From JAZOTM01 sp045657625 (GTDB lineage: Bacteria; Bacillota; Clostridia; Lachnospirales; Lachnospiraceae): a DNA stretch of 64,000 bases. The stretch spans positions 10,154 to 74,153 of the forward strand of contig JAZOTM010000003.1 in assembly GCA_045657625.1 (NCBI GenBank). The letters run 5' to 3'. Under the pieces are notes generated by a model that had not been told where the DNA came from, made no database searches, and saw nothing but the letters and a program-made list of their open reading frames with translations. Position numbers and translations under genes: made by a program. This document shows positions 33,095 through 40,601 of the stretch, piece by piece (the stretch's first letter is position 1; the number at the start of each line of letters is the position of its first letter).

Positions 33095-33382
33095 ATGAGT
33101 GTAGTTATCGTAGGCGGACATGACCGTATGGTGTGTCAGTATAAGAAAATTTGCAAAGAGTACAATTGCAAAGCGAAAGTTTTTACACAGATGTCCGGTA
33201 ATTTGAGAAGCAAAATCGGATCTCCGGATTTGGTAGTACTTTTTACAAACACAGTTTCTCATAAAATGATTCATTGTGCAGTAGATGAGGCGACAAAGTG
33301 CAATGCAGATATTGTTCGTTGTCACACCAGTAGTGCTACTGCTTTAAATGAAATATTAAAAGAAGCGTGTGCCGCTAGTTAA
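33095..33382 (+). CDS. DUF2325-family small protein
   Basis: A 95-residue protein with VVIVGGHDRM at the N-terminus, PDLVVLFTNTVSHKM and RCHTSSATALNEIL: a small Rossmann-like fold typical of DUF2325. Its role is unknown. The ATG at 33095 follows AGGAGG; an upstream in-frame start would overlap flavodoxin and is unlikely. It ends the operon, with a terminator at 33427. Confidence 0.85.
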   Translation: MSVVIVGGHDRMVCQYKKICKEYNCKAKVFTQMSGNLRSKIGSPDLVVLFTNTVSHKMIHCAVDEATKCNADIVRCHTSSATALNEILKEACAAS

Positions 33383-33426
33383 TTTGTAGATTTTTCTACA
33401 ACATGTTAAGAAGTAATTTTTTGGTT

Positions 33427-33479
33427 AAAAAAGGGCCGTTGCTCTGATGTTTGAAACATCCGGGGAGCGGTCTTTTTTT
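33427..33479 (+). terminator. Terminator of the flavodoxin operon
   Basis: AAAAAAGGGCCGTTGCTC pairs with GGAGCGGTCTTTTTTT with an inner GATGTTTGAAACATC hairpin. It is a long stem with a strong T tract. Confidence 0.85.
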
Positions 33480-33483
33480 GGTA

Positions 33484-33518
33484 TTGACTTTATAATGAAC
33501 ATATGATTAAATGTTCAT
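33484..33518 (+). promoter_or_regulatory. ArsR/SmtB-type promoter-operator
   Basis: TTGACT at 33484, 17 nt, TTAAAT at 33507. The 24-nt palindrome ATGAACAT-N8-ATGTTCAT (33495-33518) covers the spacer and the -10 box. This 12-2-12-like imperfect repeat is the usual ArsR/SmtB operator, so the downstream sensor probably represses its own operon. Confidence 0.8.
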
Positions 33519-33623
33519 ATAAAGATATGAAGAATACTTTAGAGGAAAAGTGATTCGAAAATAGTTGAAAAGCAAATCAAAAGATTTCCAAATGGGGAGT
33601 TTTGAAGGAAAGGAGGTCAATGG

Positions 33624-33935
33624 ATGCTCAGAAATGAGGCAAAGTTTGCATCGGATTACGAGATGCTGGAGGAATTGGCGCAGCTCTATAAGAACTTTGG
33701 TGATGTGACCAGAATCCAAATTTTAAAGGCGTTATCTGATGATAAGGCACTGACGGTGACAGAACTGACAGAGAAATTGAATATGACACAGTCGGCAGTG
33801 AGCCACCAATTAACCATTTTACGTAATAGTAAATTGATCAAAGCGACCAGAGATGGAAAAAAGATGATTTACGAATTGGCAGACGAACATGTAAATACGA
33901 TCTTATGCATTGGTTTAGACCATGTAAATGAATAA
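33624..33935 (+). CDS. ArsR/SmtB-family metal sensor repressor
   Basis: A 103-residue winged-helix protein with KNFGDVTRIQILKAL and LTEKLNMTQSAVSHQLTILRNSKLI (recognition helix). The C-terminal helix has ADEHVNTILCIGLDHVNE, which matches the alpha5 site of CzrA/SmtB-type Zn/Co sensors at three of four ligands, with Glu in place of the last His. There is no alpha3 CxC site. It heads an operon with a metallochaperone and a P-type ATPase. The ATG at 33624 follows AGGAGG. Confidence 0.92.
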   Translation: MLRNEAKFASDYEMLEELAQLYKNFGDVTRIQILKALSDDKALTVTELTEKLNMTQSAVSHQLTILRNSKLIKATRDGKKMIYELADEHVNTILCIGLDHVNE

Positions 33936-33953
33936 AAAATGGAGGATTTTATT

Positions 33954-34172
33954 ATGAAAAAAACATATGGTATTGAAATTGATTGTGCAGCATGTGCAGC
34001 AAAGGTAGAAGAAGCAGCAAAGCAGGTAGCCGGAGTTAAGGAATTATCTATTTCTTTTATGACACAGAAGATGAAGGTAGATTACGAAGATGGCGTGGAT
34101 GAAAGCGCTGTTTTAGATGAAATCTATAAGACCGGAAAGAAAATCGAACCTGATTTTTCTATTGAAAACTAA
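33954..34172 (+). CDS. Free-standing HMA-domain metallochaperone
   Basis: A 72-residue ferredoxin-fold HMA protein with metal-binding C11-AA-C14 (GIEIDCAACAAKVEEAA). It would deliver a soft metal to the ATPase encoded next, which lacks its own N-terminal HMA domain. An acidic residue precedes the first cysteine (IDCAAC), as in Zn/Cd-type HMA domains. The ATG at 33954 follows GGAGGA. Confidence 0.92.
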   Translation: MKKTYGIEIDCAACAAKVEEAAKQVAGVKELSISFMTQKMKVDYEDGVDESAVLDEIYKTGKKIEPDFSIEN

Positions 34173-34214
34173 GAAATATGAGACAGAGCAATTTGTGAGA
34201 AAGAAGGAATCAAA

Positions 34215-36107
34215 ATGAGTAAGAAACAAAAAAAGGCCTTATATCGAATTATAGCAGCGGTGGTGCTGTTTGCAATTTTATGGGTATTACCTTTGGATGG
34301 CATATTCCTTTATTTATTCTTGGTTCCCTATCTCATCGTTGGATATGACATTTTAAAAAAGGCAGTACTTGGCATTTTTCATCGACAGTTTTTAGATGAA
34401 AACTTTTTGATGAGTGTGGCTACCATAGGTGCCATGGTTTTAGGAGAAATGCAGGAAGCCGTTGCGGTTATGCTGTTTTACCAGATTGGTGAGTTGTTCC
34501 AAAGCTATGCAGTGGGTAAGAGTAGAAAAAATATTACTGCGTTGATGGATATTCGGCCGGATTATGCCAATGTGGAAATCGATGGAAAAGTCGAGCAGGT
34601 GGATCCGGATGATGTGGAAATCGGTTCCGTGATTTTAGTACAAGCCGGAGAAAAAGTTCCTTTGGATGGAAAGGTTGTGGATGGATTTGCAACTTTAAAC
34701 ACCAGTGCTTTAACCGGAGAGAGTCTTCCGAGAGAGGTAAAAGTAGGAGACGAAGTCCTTAGTGGTTGCGTCAATATGAATGGCGTGCTTCGTGTGGAAA
34801 CTACAAAGGAATTTGGGGAGTCTACGGTTTCTAAGATTCTGGAATTGGTAGAAAACTCCAGTATGAAAAAAGCAAAAACCGAAAAATTTATTTCTCGTTT
34901 TGCAAAGTATTACACCCCAATCGTATGTTTTGGCGCTTTGGCGCTGGCAGTTTTACCACCAATGATTCAGGCGGTGATGGGACAGAACCCGGAGATTTCT
35001 AAGTGGGTGTTCCGTGCATTGAACTTCTTGGTTATTAGTTGCCCTTGTGCCCTTGTTATTTCCATTCCGCTCAGTTTCTTTGGAGGAATTGGTGGAGCCT
35101 CAGCAAAGGGAATTTTGGTAAAAGGTTCCAATTACTTGGAAGTCTTATCTCAGGTGAAATACATGGTTTTTGATAAGACAGGTACTTTGACCAAGGGTGT
35201 TTTCCAGGTGACGGAAGTGCAACCGATCGAGGGTGTGACCAAGGAAGAACTTTTGCAAGTTGCAGCTATGGTGGAAAGCTATTCCAATCATCCGATTGCA
35301 AAGAGCATCAAAGAAGCTTATGGAAAATCCGGAATGGATGCGCGAAATACAGACGATCTTTCTCAGGTAAAAGAGGAGGGTGGCTACGGAATTGAAGCGA
35401 AAATCCGAGAAATTCCGGTGGCAGTCGGAAACAACCATTTGATGGAACGTTTGGGCATTACACCACAAAAGGTGACATCTGTCGGAACTGTTTTGTATGT
35501 GGCAAAAGAGGGTGCATACATTGGCTACTTAGTGATTTCCGATGTGATGAAACCGGAAACAGAAGGTGCCTTAAAGAATTTGAAAAAAGCAGGTATTCGT
35601 AAGAATATTATGTTGACCGGTGACCGGAAAGAAGTGGCTGATCGGGTGGCAGAATCCTTGGCCATTGATGAAGTCTTTAGTGAACTTTTGCCGGGGGACA
35701 AAGTAGAAAAAGTCGAAGCTGTATTAGCAGCTGCCGGTGAAAAAGAAGCAGTGGCATTCGTGGGAGATGGCGTCAATGATGCACCGGTACTTTCCCGTGT
35801 AGATGTGGGTATCGCCATGGGAGCCATGGGCAGTGACGCAGCCATTGAAGCAGCGGATATCGTTTTGATGGACGATAATCCGGAAAAGATTGCTTTGGCC
35901 ATTGCGATTGCAAAGAAAACCATGTGTATCGTTTATGAAAACATTACCTTTGCCATTGGTGTAAAAATCTTATTTTTGATTTTAAGTGCTTTCGGTCTTG
36001 TAGGTATGTGGTGGGCGATTTTCGCAGATGTTGGAGTAATGATTTTGGCAGTGTTAAATGCTATGAGAGCATTGACTTTGTCAGAGAAAAAAACGCAAGC
36101 GAAGTAA
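34215..36107 (+). CDS. Zn/Cd/Pb-type P1B ATPase (ZntA/CadA-like)
   Basis: A 630-residue exporter. The ion-site motif C276-P-C278 sits in SCPCALVISIPLSFFGG, typical of Zn(II)/Cd(II)/Pb(II) pumps. Other motifs are TGESLPRE, phosphorylated D320 in FDKTGTLT, SNHPIAKSI (HP motif) and VGDGVNDAPVL. About 40 residues precede the first transmembrane helix, too few for an HMA domain; that domain is encoded by the preceding gene. Control by the ArsR-type sensor upstream is likely. Confidence 0.93.
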   Translation: MSKKQKKALYRIIAAVVLFAILWVLPLDGIFLYLFLVPYLIVGYDILKKAVLGIFHRQFLDENFLMSVATIGAMVLGEMQEAVAVMLFYQIGELFQSYAVGKSRKNITALMDIRPDYANVEIDGKVEQVDPDDVEIGSVILVQAGEKVPLDGKVVDGFATLNTSALTGESLPREVKVGDEVLSGCVNMNGVLRVETTKEFGESTVSKILELVENSSMKKAKTEKFISRFAKYYTPIVCFGALALAVLPPMIQAVMGQNPEISKWVFRALNFLVISCPCALVISIPLSFFGGIGGASAKGILVKGSNYLEVLSQVKYMVFDKTGTLTKGVFQVTEVQPIEGVTKEELLQVAAMVESYSNHPIAKSIKEAYGKSGMDARNTDDLSQVKEEGGYGIEAKIREIPVAVGNNHLMERLGITPQKVTSVGTVLYVAKEGAYIGYLVISDVMKPETEGALKNLKKAGIRKNIMLTGDRKEVADRVAESLAIDEVFSELLPGDKVEKVEAVLAAAGEKEAVAFVGDGVNDAPVLSRVDVGIAMGAMGSDAAIEAADIVLMDDNPEKIALAIAIAKKTMCIVYENITFAIGVKILFLILSAFGLVGMWWAIFADVGVMILAVLNAMRALTLSEKKTQAK

Positions 36108-36138
36108 CTATTTCGCGGAGCGTCTGGATAAAAAAATG

Positions 36139-36166
36139 AGGGCTACGGATTTTTCCGTAGCCCTTT
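36139..36166. terminator. Bidirectional terminator overlapping the rsmF stop codon
   Basis: AGGGCTACGGA pairs with TCCGTAGCCCT around TTTT. The right part lies inside the last codons of the minus-strand gene ending at 36143. It serves both convergent genes. Confidence 0.8.
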
Positions 36167-37501
36167 TGGATAGTGATTTTTCATAATGTTTCCTGCGAGT
36201 TTTCCAAAACCGAGACTGTAGCCTTCTACGGTAATCAGGTGGAAGCCCTTTTCTCCTTCGGCAGGGAAAGTCAAACCTTGCAGGTAGGATTTTGCTTCTT
36301 CGATTGTTAAATTTGTTTTTCGCGTAACCTCTTCTGAAGATAGGGAGAGTGCTAATGCATGGGCGGGTTCAAATCGTCCTTTTTTTATGGTACCTAAGTG
36401 TAGTCCCGGACGCAAAACTTTTAATCCCGCAAGGGAAGGAGACTCTTCCGGTAAAAGATAGAGCTGATCTTTGTTCAACAACACTTTTCCGGTAAGCATT
36501 TCATTGCCTGCAGGAGTCAAGAAGGACTGGGAAAAATCTTCCCATTCTTTTGGAAATTTGGGATAGTTTTTTGCAACTTCGGTAATTGGACAAAGTCCAT
36601 CTTTTTCCAAAACAGCGAGGTAATGTCCTTCGCCTTTTAACAGGTGTGGCCATAAACGAATGGTTTTTGTCAGTTCGACATTGTTGTCCGTACTCCATTC
36701 CGGACGACCGGCAGCCATGCCACCTACTTTTTCTGCATCCACGAGATGAAATTCCGGATGCGCTGCTAAAAAGTGAGAAATCACCTGCTCATTTTCCTCC
36801 GGGGAAAAGGTACAAGTGGAATAACACATGCGACCACCCGGCAATAGCATGGCAGCGGCATGCTCTAAAATCTCTTTTTGTCGATCCGCGCAGAGTAAAA
36901 CATTTTCTTCGTTCCATTGTGCTGTGGCTTCCTCATTTTTTCGGAACATACCCTCGCCGGAACAAGGAGCGTCGACTAATATGCGGTGGAAGAACCCGGG
37001 AAAATGTTGGTGTAAAGTACCGGCATCTTCGTTGGTGACAATGGCATTTCGTATGCCGAGACGTTCTATGTTTTCGGACAAGATTTTTGCTCTGGCCGGA
37101 TGGACTTCATTGGTGATTAAAAGACCGGATCCCTGCAATTTCCCAGCGATTTGTGTGGATTTTCCGCCGGGGGCAGCACACAAATCCAAAACCCGTTGTC
37201 CCGGCTCTACCTGTAAATATTCTACAGGAGCCATGGCGCTCGGTTCTTGGATGTAATATAATCCTGCTTCATGGAAAGGGTGTTTTCCGGGACGTTCGGA
37301 ATCTTCATAATAAAATCCGGTTTCAGCCCAAGGAATAGGACTTAATGAAAAAGTATCTTTTAGCAAAGAGTCCTCTTTTTTTACTTTCAAAGGATTGATG
37401 CGCAAACCGTGATATTCCACGGCGTCATATCCTTGGAAAAAAGAATCCCATTCTTCCTGTAAGAGGTTCTTCATTTTTTCTTGAAATAATTCTGGTAACA
37501 T
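36143..37501 (-). CDS. rsmF: RsmF/NOL1-NOP2-Sun family rRNA m5C methyltransferase
   Basis: A 452-residue enzyme. The SAM-binding motif is LDLCAAPGGKSTQIAGKL; the two catalytic cysteines are in VDAPCSGEGMF and YSTCTFSPEEN. The C-terminal 130 residues form a PUA-like RNA-binding extension (FEPAHALALSLSSEEV, YSLGFGKLAGNIMKNHYPKG), as in RsmF rather than RsmB. It would methylate a cytosine in 16S rRNA or another RNA. Confidence 0.9.
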   Translation of the reverse strand: MLPELFQEKMKNLLQEEWDSFFQGYDAVEYHGLRINPLKVKKEDSLLKDTFSLSPIPWAETGFYYEDSERPGKHPFHEAGLYYIQEPSAMAPVEYLQVEPGQRVLDLCAAPGGKSTQIAGKLQGSGLLITNEVHPARAKILSENIERLGIRNAIVTNEDAGTLHQHFPGFFHRILVDAPCSGEGMFRKNEEATAQWNEENVLLCADRQKEILEHAAAMLLPGGRMCYSTCTFSPEENEQVISHFLAAHPEFHLVDAEKVGGMAAGRPEWSTDNNVELTKTIRLWPHLLKGEGHYLAVLEKDGLCPITEVAKNYPKFPKEWEDFSQSFLTPAGNEMLTGKVLLNKDQLYLLPEESPSLAGLKVLRPGLHLGTIKKGRFEPAHALALSLSSEEVTRKTNLTIEEAKSYLQGLTFPAEGEKGFHLITVEGYSLGFGKLAGNIMKNHYPKGLRKNP

Positions 37502-37567
37502 GCCTACTCCTTTTTGGTGATTTTTCGTTTCTAAAATACTTTGTTCATTATATCACGCGGTTTCTAC

Positions 37568-37596
37568 TAGACAAATAAAATTTTCTGTACTACAAT
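37568..37596 (+). promoter_or_regulatory. ilvE promoter
   Basis: TAGACA at 37568, 17 nt, TACAAT at 37591. Each box differs from consensus at one base. Leader of about 80 nt to the start codon, without an evident attenuator. Confidence 0.55.
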
Positions 37597-37679
37597 AGAT
37601 TATATTTATATTAGGTACGTACATCTATAACGAGTGGTTATATCGCGTATAAGTGTAAGACAGGATGGAGGATAAAGTA

Positions 37680-38705
37680 ATGGAAAAGAAGAATCTTGAT
37701 TGGGCCAACATTGGATTTGGCTATCAGCAAGCGGATTATCGCTATGTATCCTATTATAAGAATGGAAAATGGGATGATGGTGAAATTATCACAGACGCAA
37801 ATATCACTTTGAATGAATGTGCCGGTGTATTTCAGTATGCACAGACCGTATTCGAAGGATTAAAAGCATATACAACAGAGGATGGACATATTGTCTGCTT
37901 TAGACCTGACTTGAATGCGTCTCGTTTGTGCGACTCCGCAGCTAGACTTGAAATGCCGATTTTCCCGGAAGAGCGTTTCTTGGATGCTGTAAAGCAGGTA
38001 GTGCTTGCAAATGAAGCATGGGTACCACCTTATGGTTCCGGTGCAACACTTTATATTCGCCCATATATGATGGGAACCAATCCGGTTATTGGGGTAAAAC
38101 CGGCAGATGAATATATGTTCCGTATTTTGGTTACTCCGGTAGGACCATATTTTAAAGGCGGCGCTAAGCCAATTACTATTAAGGTTTCTGACTATGATCG
38201 TGCAGCACCACATGGAACCGGTCATATCAAAGCTGGTTTGAACTACGCTATGAGTTTGCATGCGATTGTACAGGCTCATGAAGAAGGATATTCTGAAAAT
38301 ATGTACTTGGATGCAGCTACACGCACCAAGGTAGAAGAAACCGGTGGAGCAAACTTCATTTTCATTACAAAAGACGGAAAATTGGTTACTCCAAAGTCTG
38401 ATAGTATTTTACCTTCCATTACCAGACGCTCTATCATGGTAGTTGCTGAAAAATATTTGGGACTTACGGTAGAACATAGAGAAGTTGCATTTGATGAAGT
38501 GAAAGACTTTGCAGAATGTGGACTTTGCGGAACTGCAGCAGTCATTTCTCCGGTAGGAAAAATCGTAGATCACGGCAACGAGATTTGCTTCCCAACCGGT
38601 ATGGATGAAATGGGACCGACCTTAAAGAAATTATATGATACATTAACCGGTATTCAGATGGGACAGATTGAAGCACCGGAAGGATGGATTTATACCATCA
38701 AATAA
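37680..38705 (+). CDS. ilvE: Branched-chain amino acid aminotransferase
   Basis: A 341-residue fold-IV PLP aminotransferase with the PLP lysine K184 in GHIKAGLNYAMS, EETGGANFIF, and GLCGTAAVISPVGKI for the phosphate cup. It interconverts Leu, Ile and Val with their keto acids. The ATG at 37680 follows GGAGG; an in-frame ATG at 37665 overlaps that site and is rejected. It stands alone between two terminators. Confidence 0.93.
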   Translation: MEKKNLDWANIGFGYQQADYRYVSYYKNGKWDDGEIITDANITLNECAGVFQYAQTVFEGLKAYTTEDGHIVCFRPDLNASRLCDSAARLEMPIFPEERFLDAVKQVVLANEAWVPPYGSGATLYIRPYMMGTNPVIGVKPADEYMFRILVTPVGPYFKGGAKPITIKVSDYDRAAPHGTGHIKAGLNYAMSLHAIVQAHEEGYSENMYLDAATRTKVEETGGANFIFITKDGKLVTPKSDSILPSITRRSIMVVAEKYLGLTVEHREVAFDEVKDFAECGLCGTAAVISPVGKIVDHGNEICFPTGMDEMGPTLKKLYDTLTGIQMGQIEAPEGWIYTIK

Positions 38706-38718
38706 TAGACAAAAAAAA

Positions 38719-38750
38719 GGCTTTTCTTCCGAATTGGAAGAAAAGCCTTT
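38719..38750. terminator. Bidirectional terminator between ilvE and the GGDEF gene
   Basis: AAGGCTTTTCTTCC pairs with GGAAGAAAAGCCTT, with A and T tracts outside. The T run ends just before the minus-strand stop at 38753. Confidence 0.9.
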
Positions 38751-38752
38751 TT

Positions 38753-40405
38753 TTATACCGGATGTAGTGCTTTTAAGCGCTTTTTGTCTTCGTACATTTG
38801 TTGGTCGGCACGGTCTCTGGTGTCTTCTAAATTGCGGTCGGTATTGGGATCGAAAATCGCGTAACCGGCGGCAATTTGAATGGGAAAAGCGCCGGCAATT
38901 AAACCGGCTTCTTCTTCCCTTAGGTGAAGTTCGTAAAGATAAACCGGAAGATTGACTTCATCTGCATGGGGGATGAGTACACAAAATTCATCGCCGCCAA
39001 TGCGGTAAACTTCTCCAATGGGGGAGAAAAGTTGTTTGATAATCATGGCAGCTTTGGTTAAGTAATGATCACCGGAACTGTGTCCGTGGGAATCATTGAC
39101 TTCCTTTAGGTAATTCAAATCAAAGGACACGATGCCATAATTTTTCTTTTCTATGATGTTACTCATTCTCTGTTCATAAGCGTTGCGGTTATTGAGACCG
39201 GTCAAAATATCTTTGATTGCTAACTCTTTGTAGATCTCCAGTCGTCTTGCTTCAAATTGTAAGTCCATGTTGTCCATGGAAACCCCGTACCAAAGGAACG
39301 CACAGTAAACTAAAAAGCAAGTAACCGGAAGTACCATCAAATGTGAAAAACGGAAGAAGTAGAACACGATGGTAACACTTAAACCAAAGGCCAAGGAGAA
39401 GAGCCCGTAGGCATTCATATAAACACGGCGGTCGGGCTTTCTGGTAGTGAGTCGTTTGATGGTGACGTAAATCAGATAAATAACTTCAATCACCATTAAG
39501 ATAGCCGGAATAAATGCGGTTTCTCGGTAACAAGCAAGTCCTGTGATTTGTAAGAACAGGGATAGTAAAATATTGAACTGACAAATCATGCAAAGCACAT
39601 TGCAAAATTTTTTTTCACGAACCATAAAGTAATTTCTTACAAAGAGAATAAATGGTACCGGGAGTAAGGATAAAATGACGTAACTTCCAAAGTAAATAAA
39701 AATCGGATTGTCAATCACAATGAGGAAGAAGTCGCTTTTGAATATGGTCCAAAGCCCCAAGATGGAACTAAAGATTCCGAAGGACAACATATAACTGTTG
39801 TTTCTGCTGTGTTTTGAGAAGAAACTCCAGTGCATAATAAGGTAAAAGCCGATGACAAAGATGATAAAACTTAAGGTGATTTCCGGCAAAGATTTCAAAA
39901 TAATGTAACGATAAATGCTGACACCGCTACCGTAGAGGAAGGAGACATCCAACATTTTCAAACTGGGGAAAATGCGTTTCACTCGGATTTCCAGGGTAGA
40001 GCAGGTGTTGGAAGGTGTGTAAATATTCCAAACGTTTCCGGTGGTTCCGCCAAAGATGGAATTGGCTTCCCGCAGGGAATACACCAAGGTACCGTCTTCA
40101 AAAATGTCGACGGTTTGATGCTTGGTGTAGAAGACAAAGGTATGATTGTCTAGTCTGTATTTGCTGGTAGATTGTTTTTCTTCATTGAATTTTTCGTTCG
40201 TAGAAAGATTTTCCATGTCGAACGTGTAGGTATAGACATCGGTTTCATAGGATGCAGTGTTTGGTTCCACAAAAGAAAAATCGTTGTTTCCAAAACGAGA
40301 AAGATAAGAACTTTGCACATAAGAAATCACAACAATCAGGGTGCAGATTGCTACTAAAAAGGCATACATGATGTTGATTTTTTTTGGCAAAGAATTTTGA
40401 AACAT
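38753..40405 (-). CDS. Membrane diguanylate cyclase with extracellular sensor region
   Basis: A 550-residue protein. Residues 10-30 form a first membrane segment; residues 30-170 are extracytoplasmic (YTFDMENLSTNEKFNEEK, strand-rich); about seven membrane helices follow (170-385), as in 7TM-type sensors. The C-terminal GGDEF domain has RIGGDEFCVLIP around residue 470 and NDSHGHSSGDHYL. The active-site motif is intact, so c-di-GMP synthesis is expected. The ligand is unknown. The start at 40405 follows AGGTTAAT. Confidence 0.9.
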   Translation of the reverse strand: MFQNSLPKKINIMYAFLVAICTLIVVISYVQSSYLSRFGNNDFSFVEPNTASYETDVYTYTFDMENLSTNEKFNEEKQSTSKYRLDNHTFVFYTKHQTVDIFEDGTLVYSLREANSIFGGTTGNVWNIYTPSNTCSTLEIRVKRIFPSLKMLDVSFLYGSGVSIYRYIILKSLPEITLSFIIFVIGFYLIMHWSFFSKHSRNNSYMLSFGIFSSILGLWTIFKSDFFLIVIDNPIFIYFGSYVILSLLPVPFILFVRNYFMVREKKFCNVLCMICQFNILLSLFLQITGLACYRETAFIPAILMVIEVIYLIYVTIKRLTTRKPDRRVYMNAYGLFSLAFGLSVTIVFYFFRFSHLMVLPVTCFLVYCAFLWYGVSMDNMDLQFEARRLEIYKELAIKDILTGLNNRNAYEQRMSNIIEKKNYGIVSFDLNYLKEVNDSHGHSSGDHYLTKAAMIIKQLFSPIGEVYRIGGDEFCVLIPHADEVNLPVYLYELHLREEEAGLIAGAFPIQIAAGYAIFDPNTDRNLEDTRDRADQQMYEDKKRLKALHPV

Positions 40406-40512
40406 AATATTAACCTCACTATATAAAAATTATAGCATTCTGTAAGGGTTTCAATTATTAAAGAAATCGAAAAATAGGGAAGTTTTTGGAAACTGTTTCA
40501 TAAGAGAAAGTG

Positions 40513-40541
40513 TTGAAAAAAAGCGGTTTTTTGTATAAAAT
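40513..40541 (+). promoter_or_regulatory. Promoter of the GGDEF-EAL gene
   Basis: TTGAAA at 40513, 17 nt, TAAAAT at 40536. It lies in the divergent region shared with the minus-strand cyclase gene. Confidence 0.5.
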
Positions 40542-40601
40542 AGAGAACATATAGTGGCATACTATAGCACAAACTAGATTATAGGTTAGGGATACGTTTT
40601 T

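Noticed and set aside
36586..37038. 150-residue + strand frame opposite rsmF
   Set aside because: Antisense to a gene with complete catalytic motifs; no start signal.
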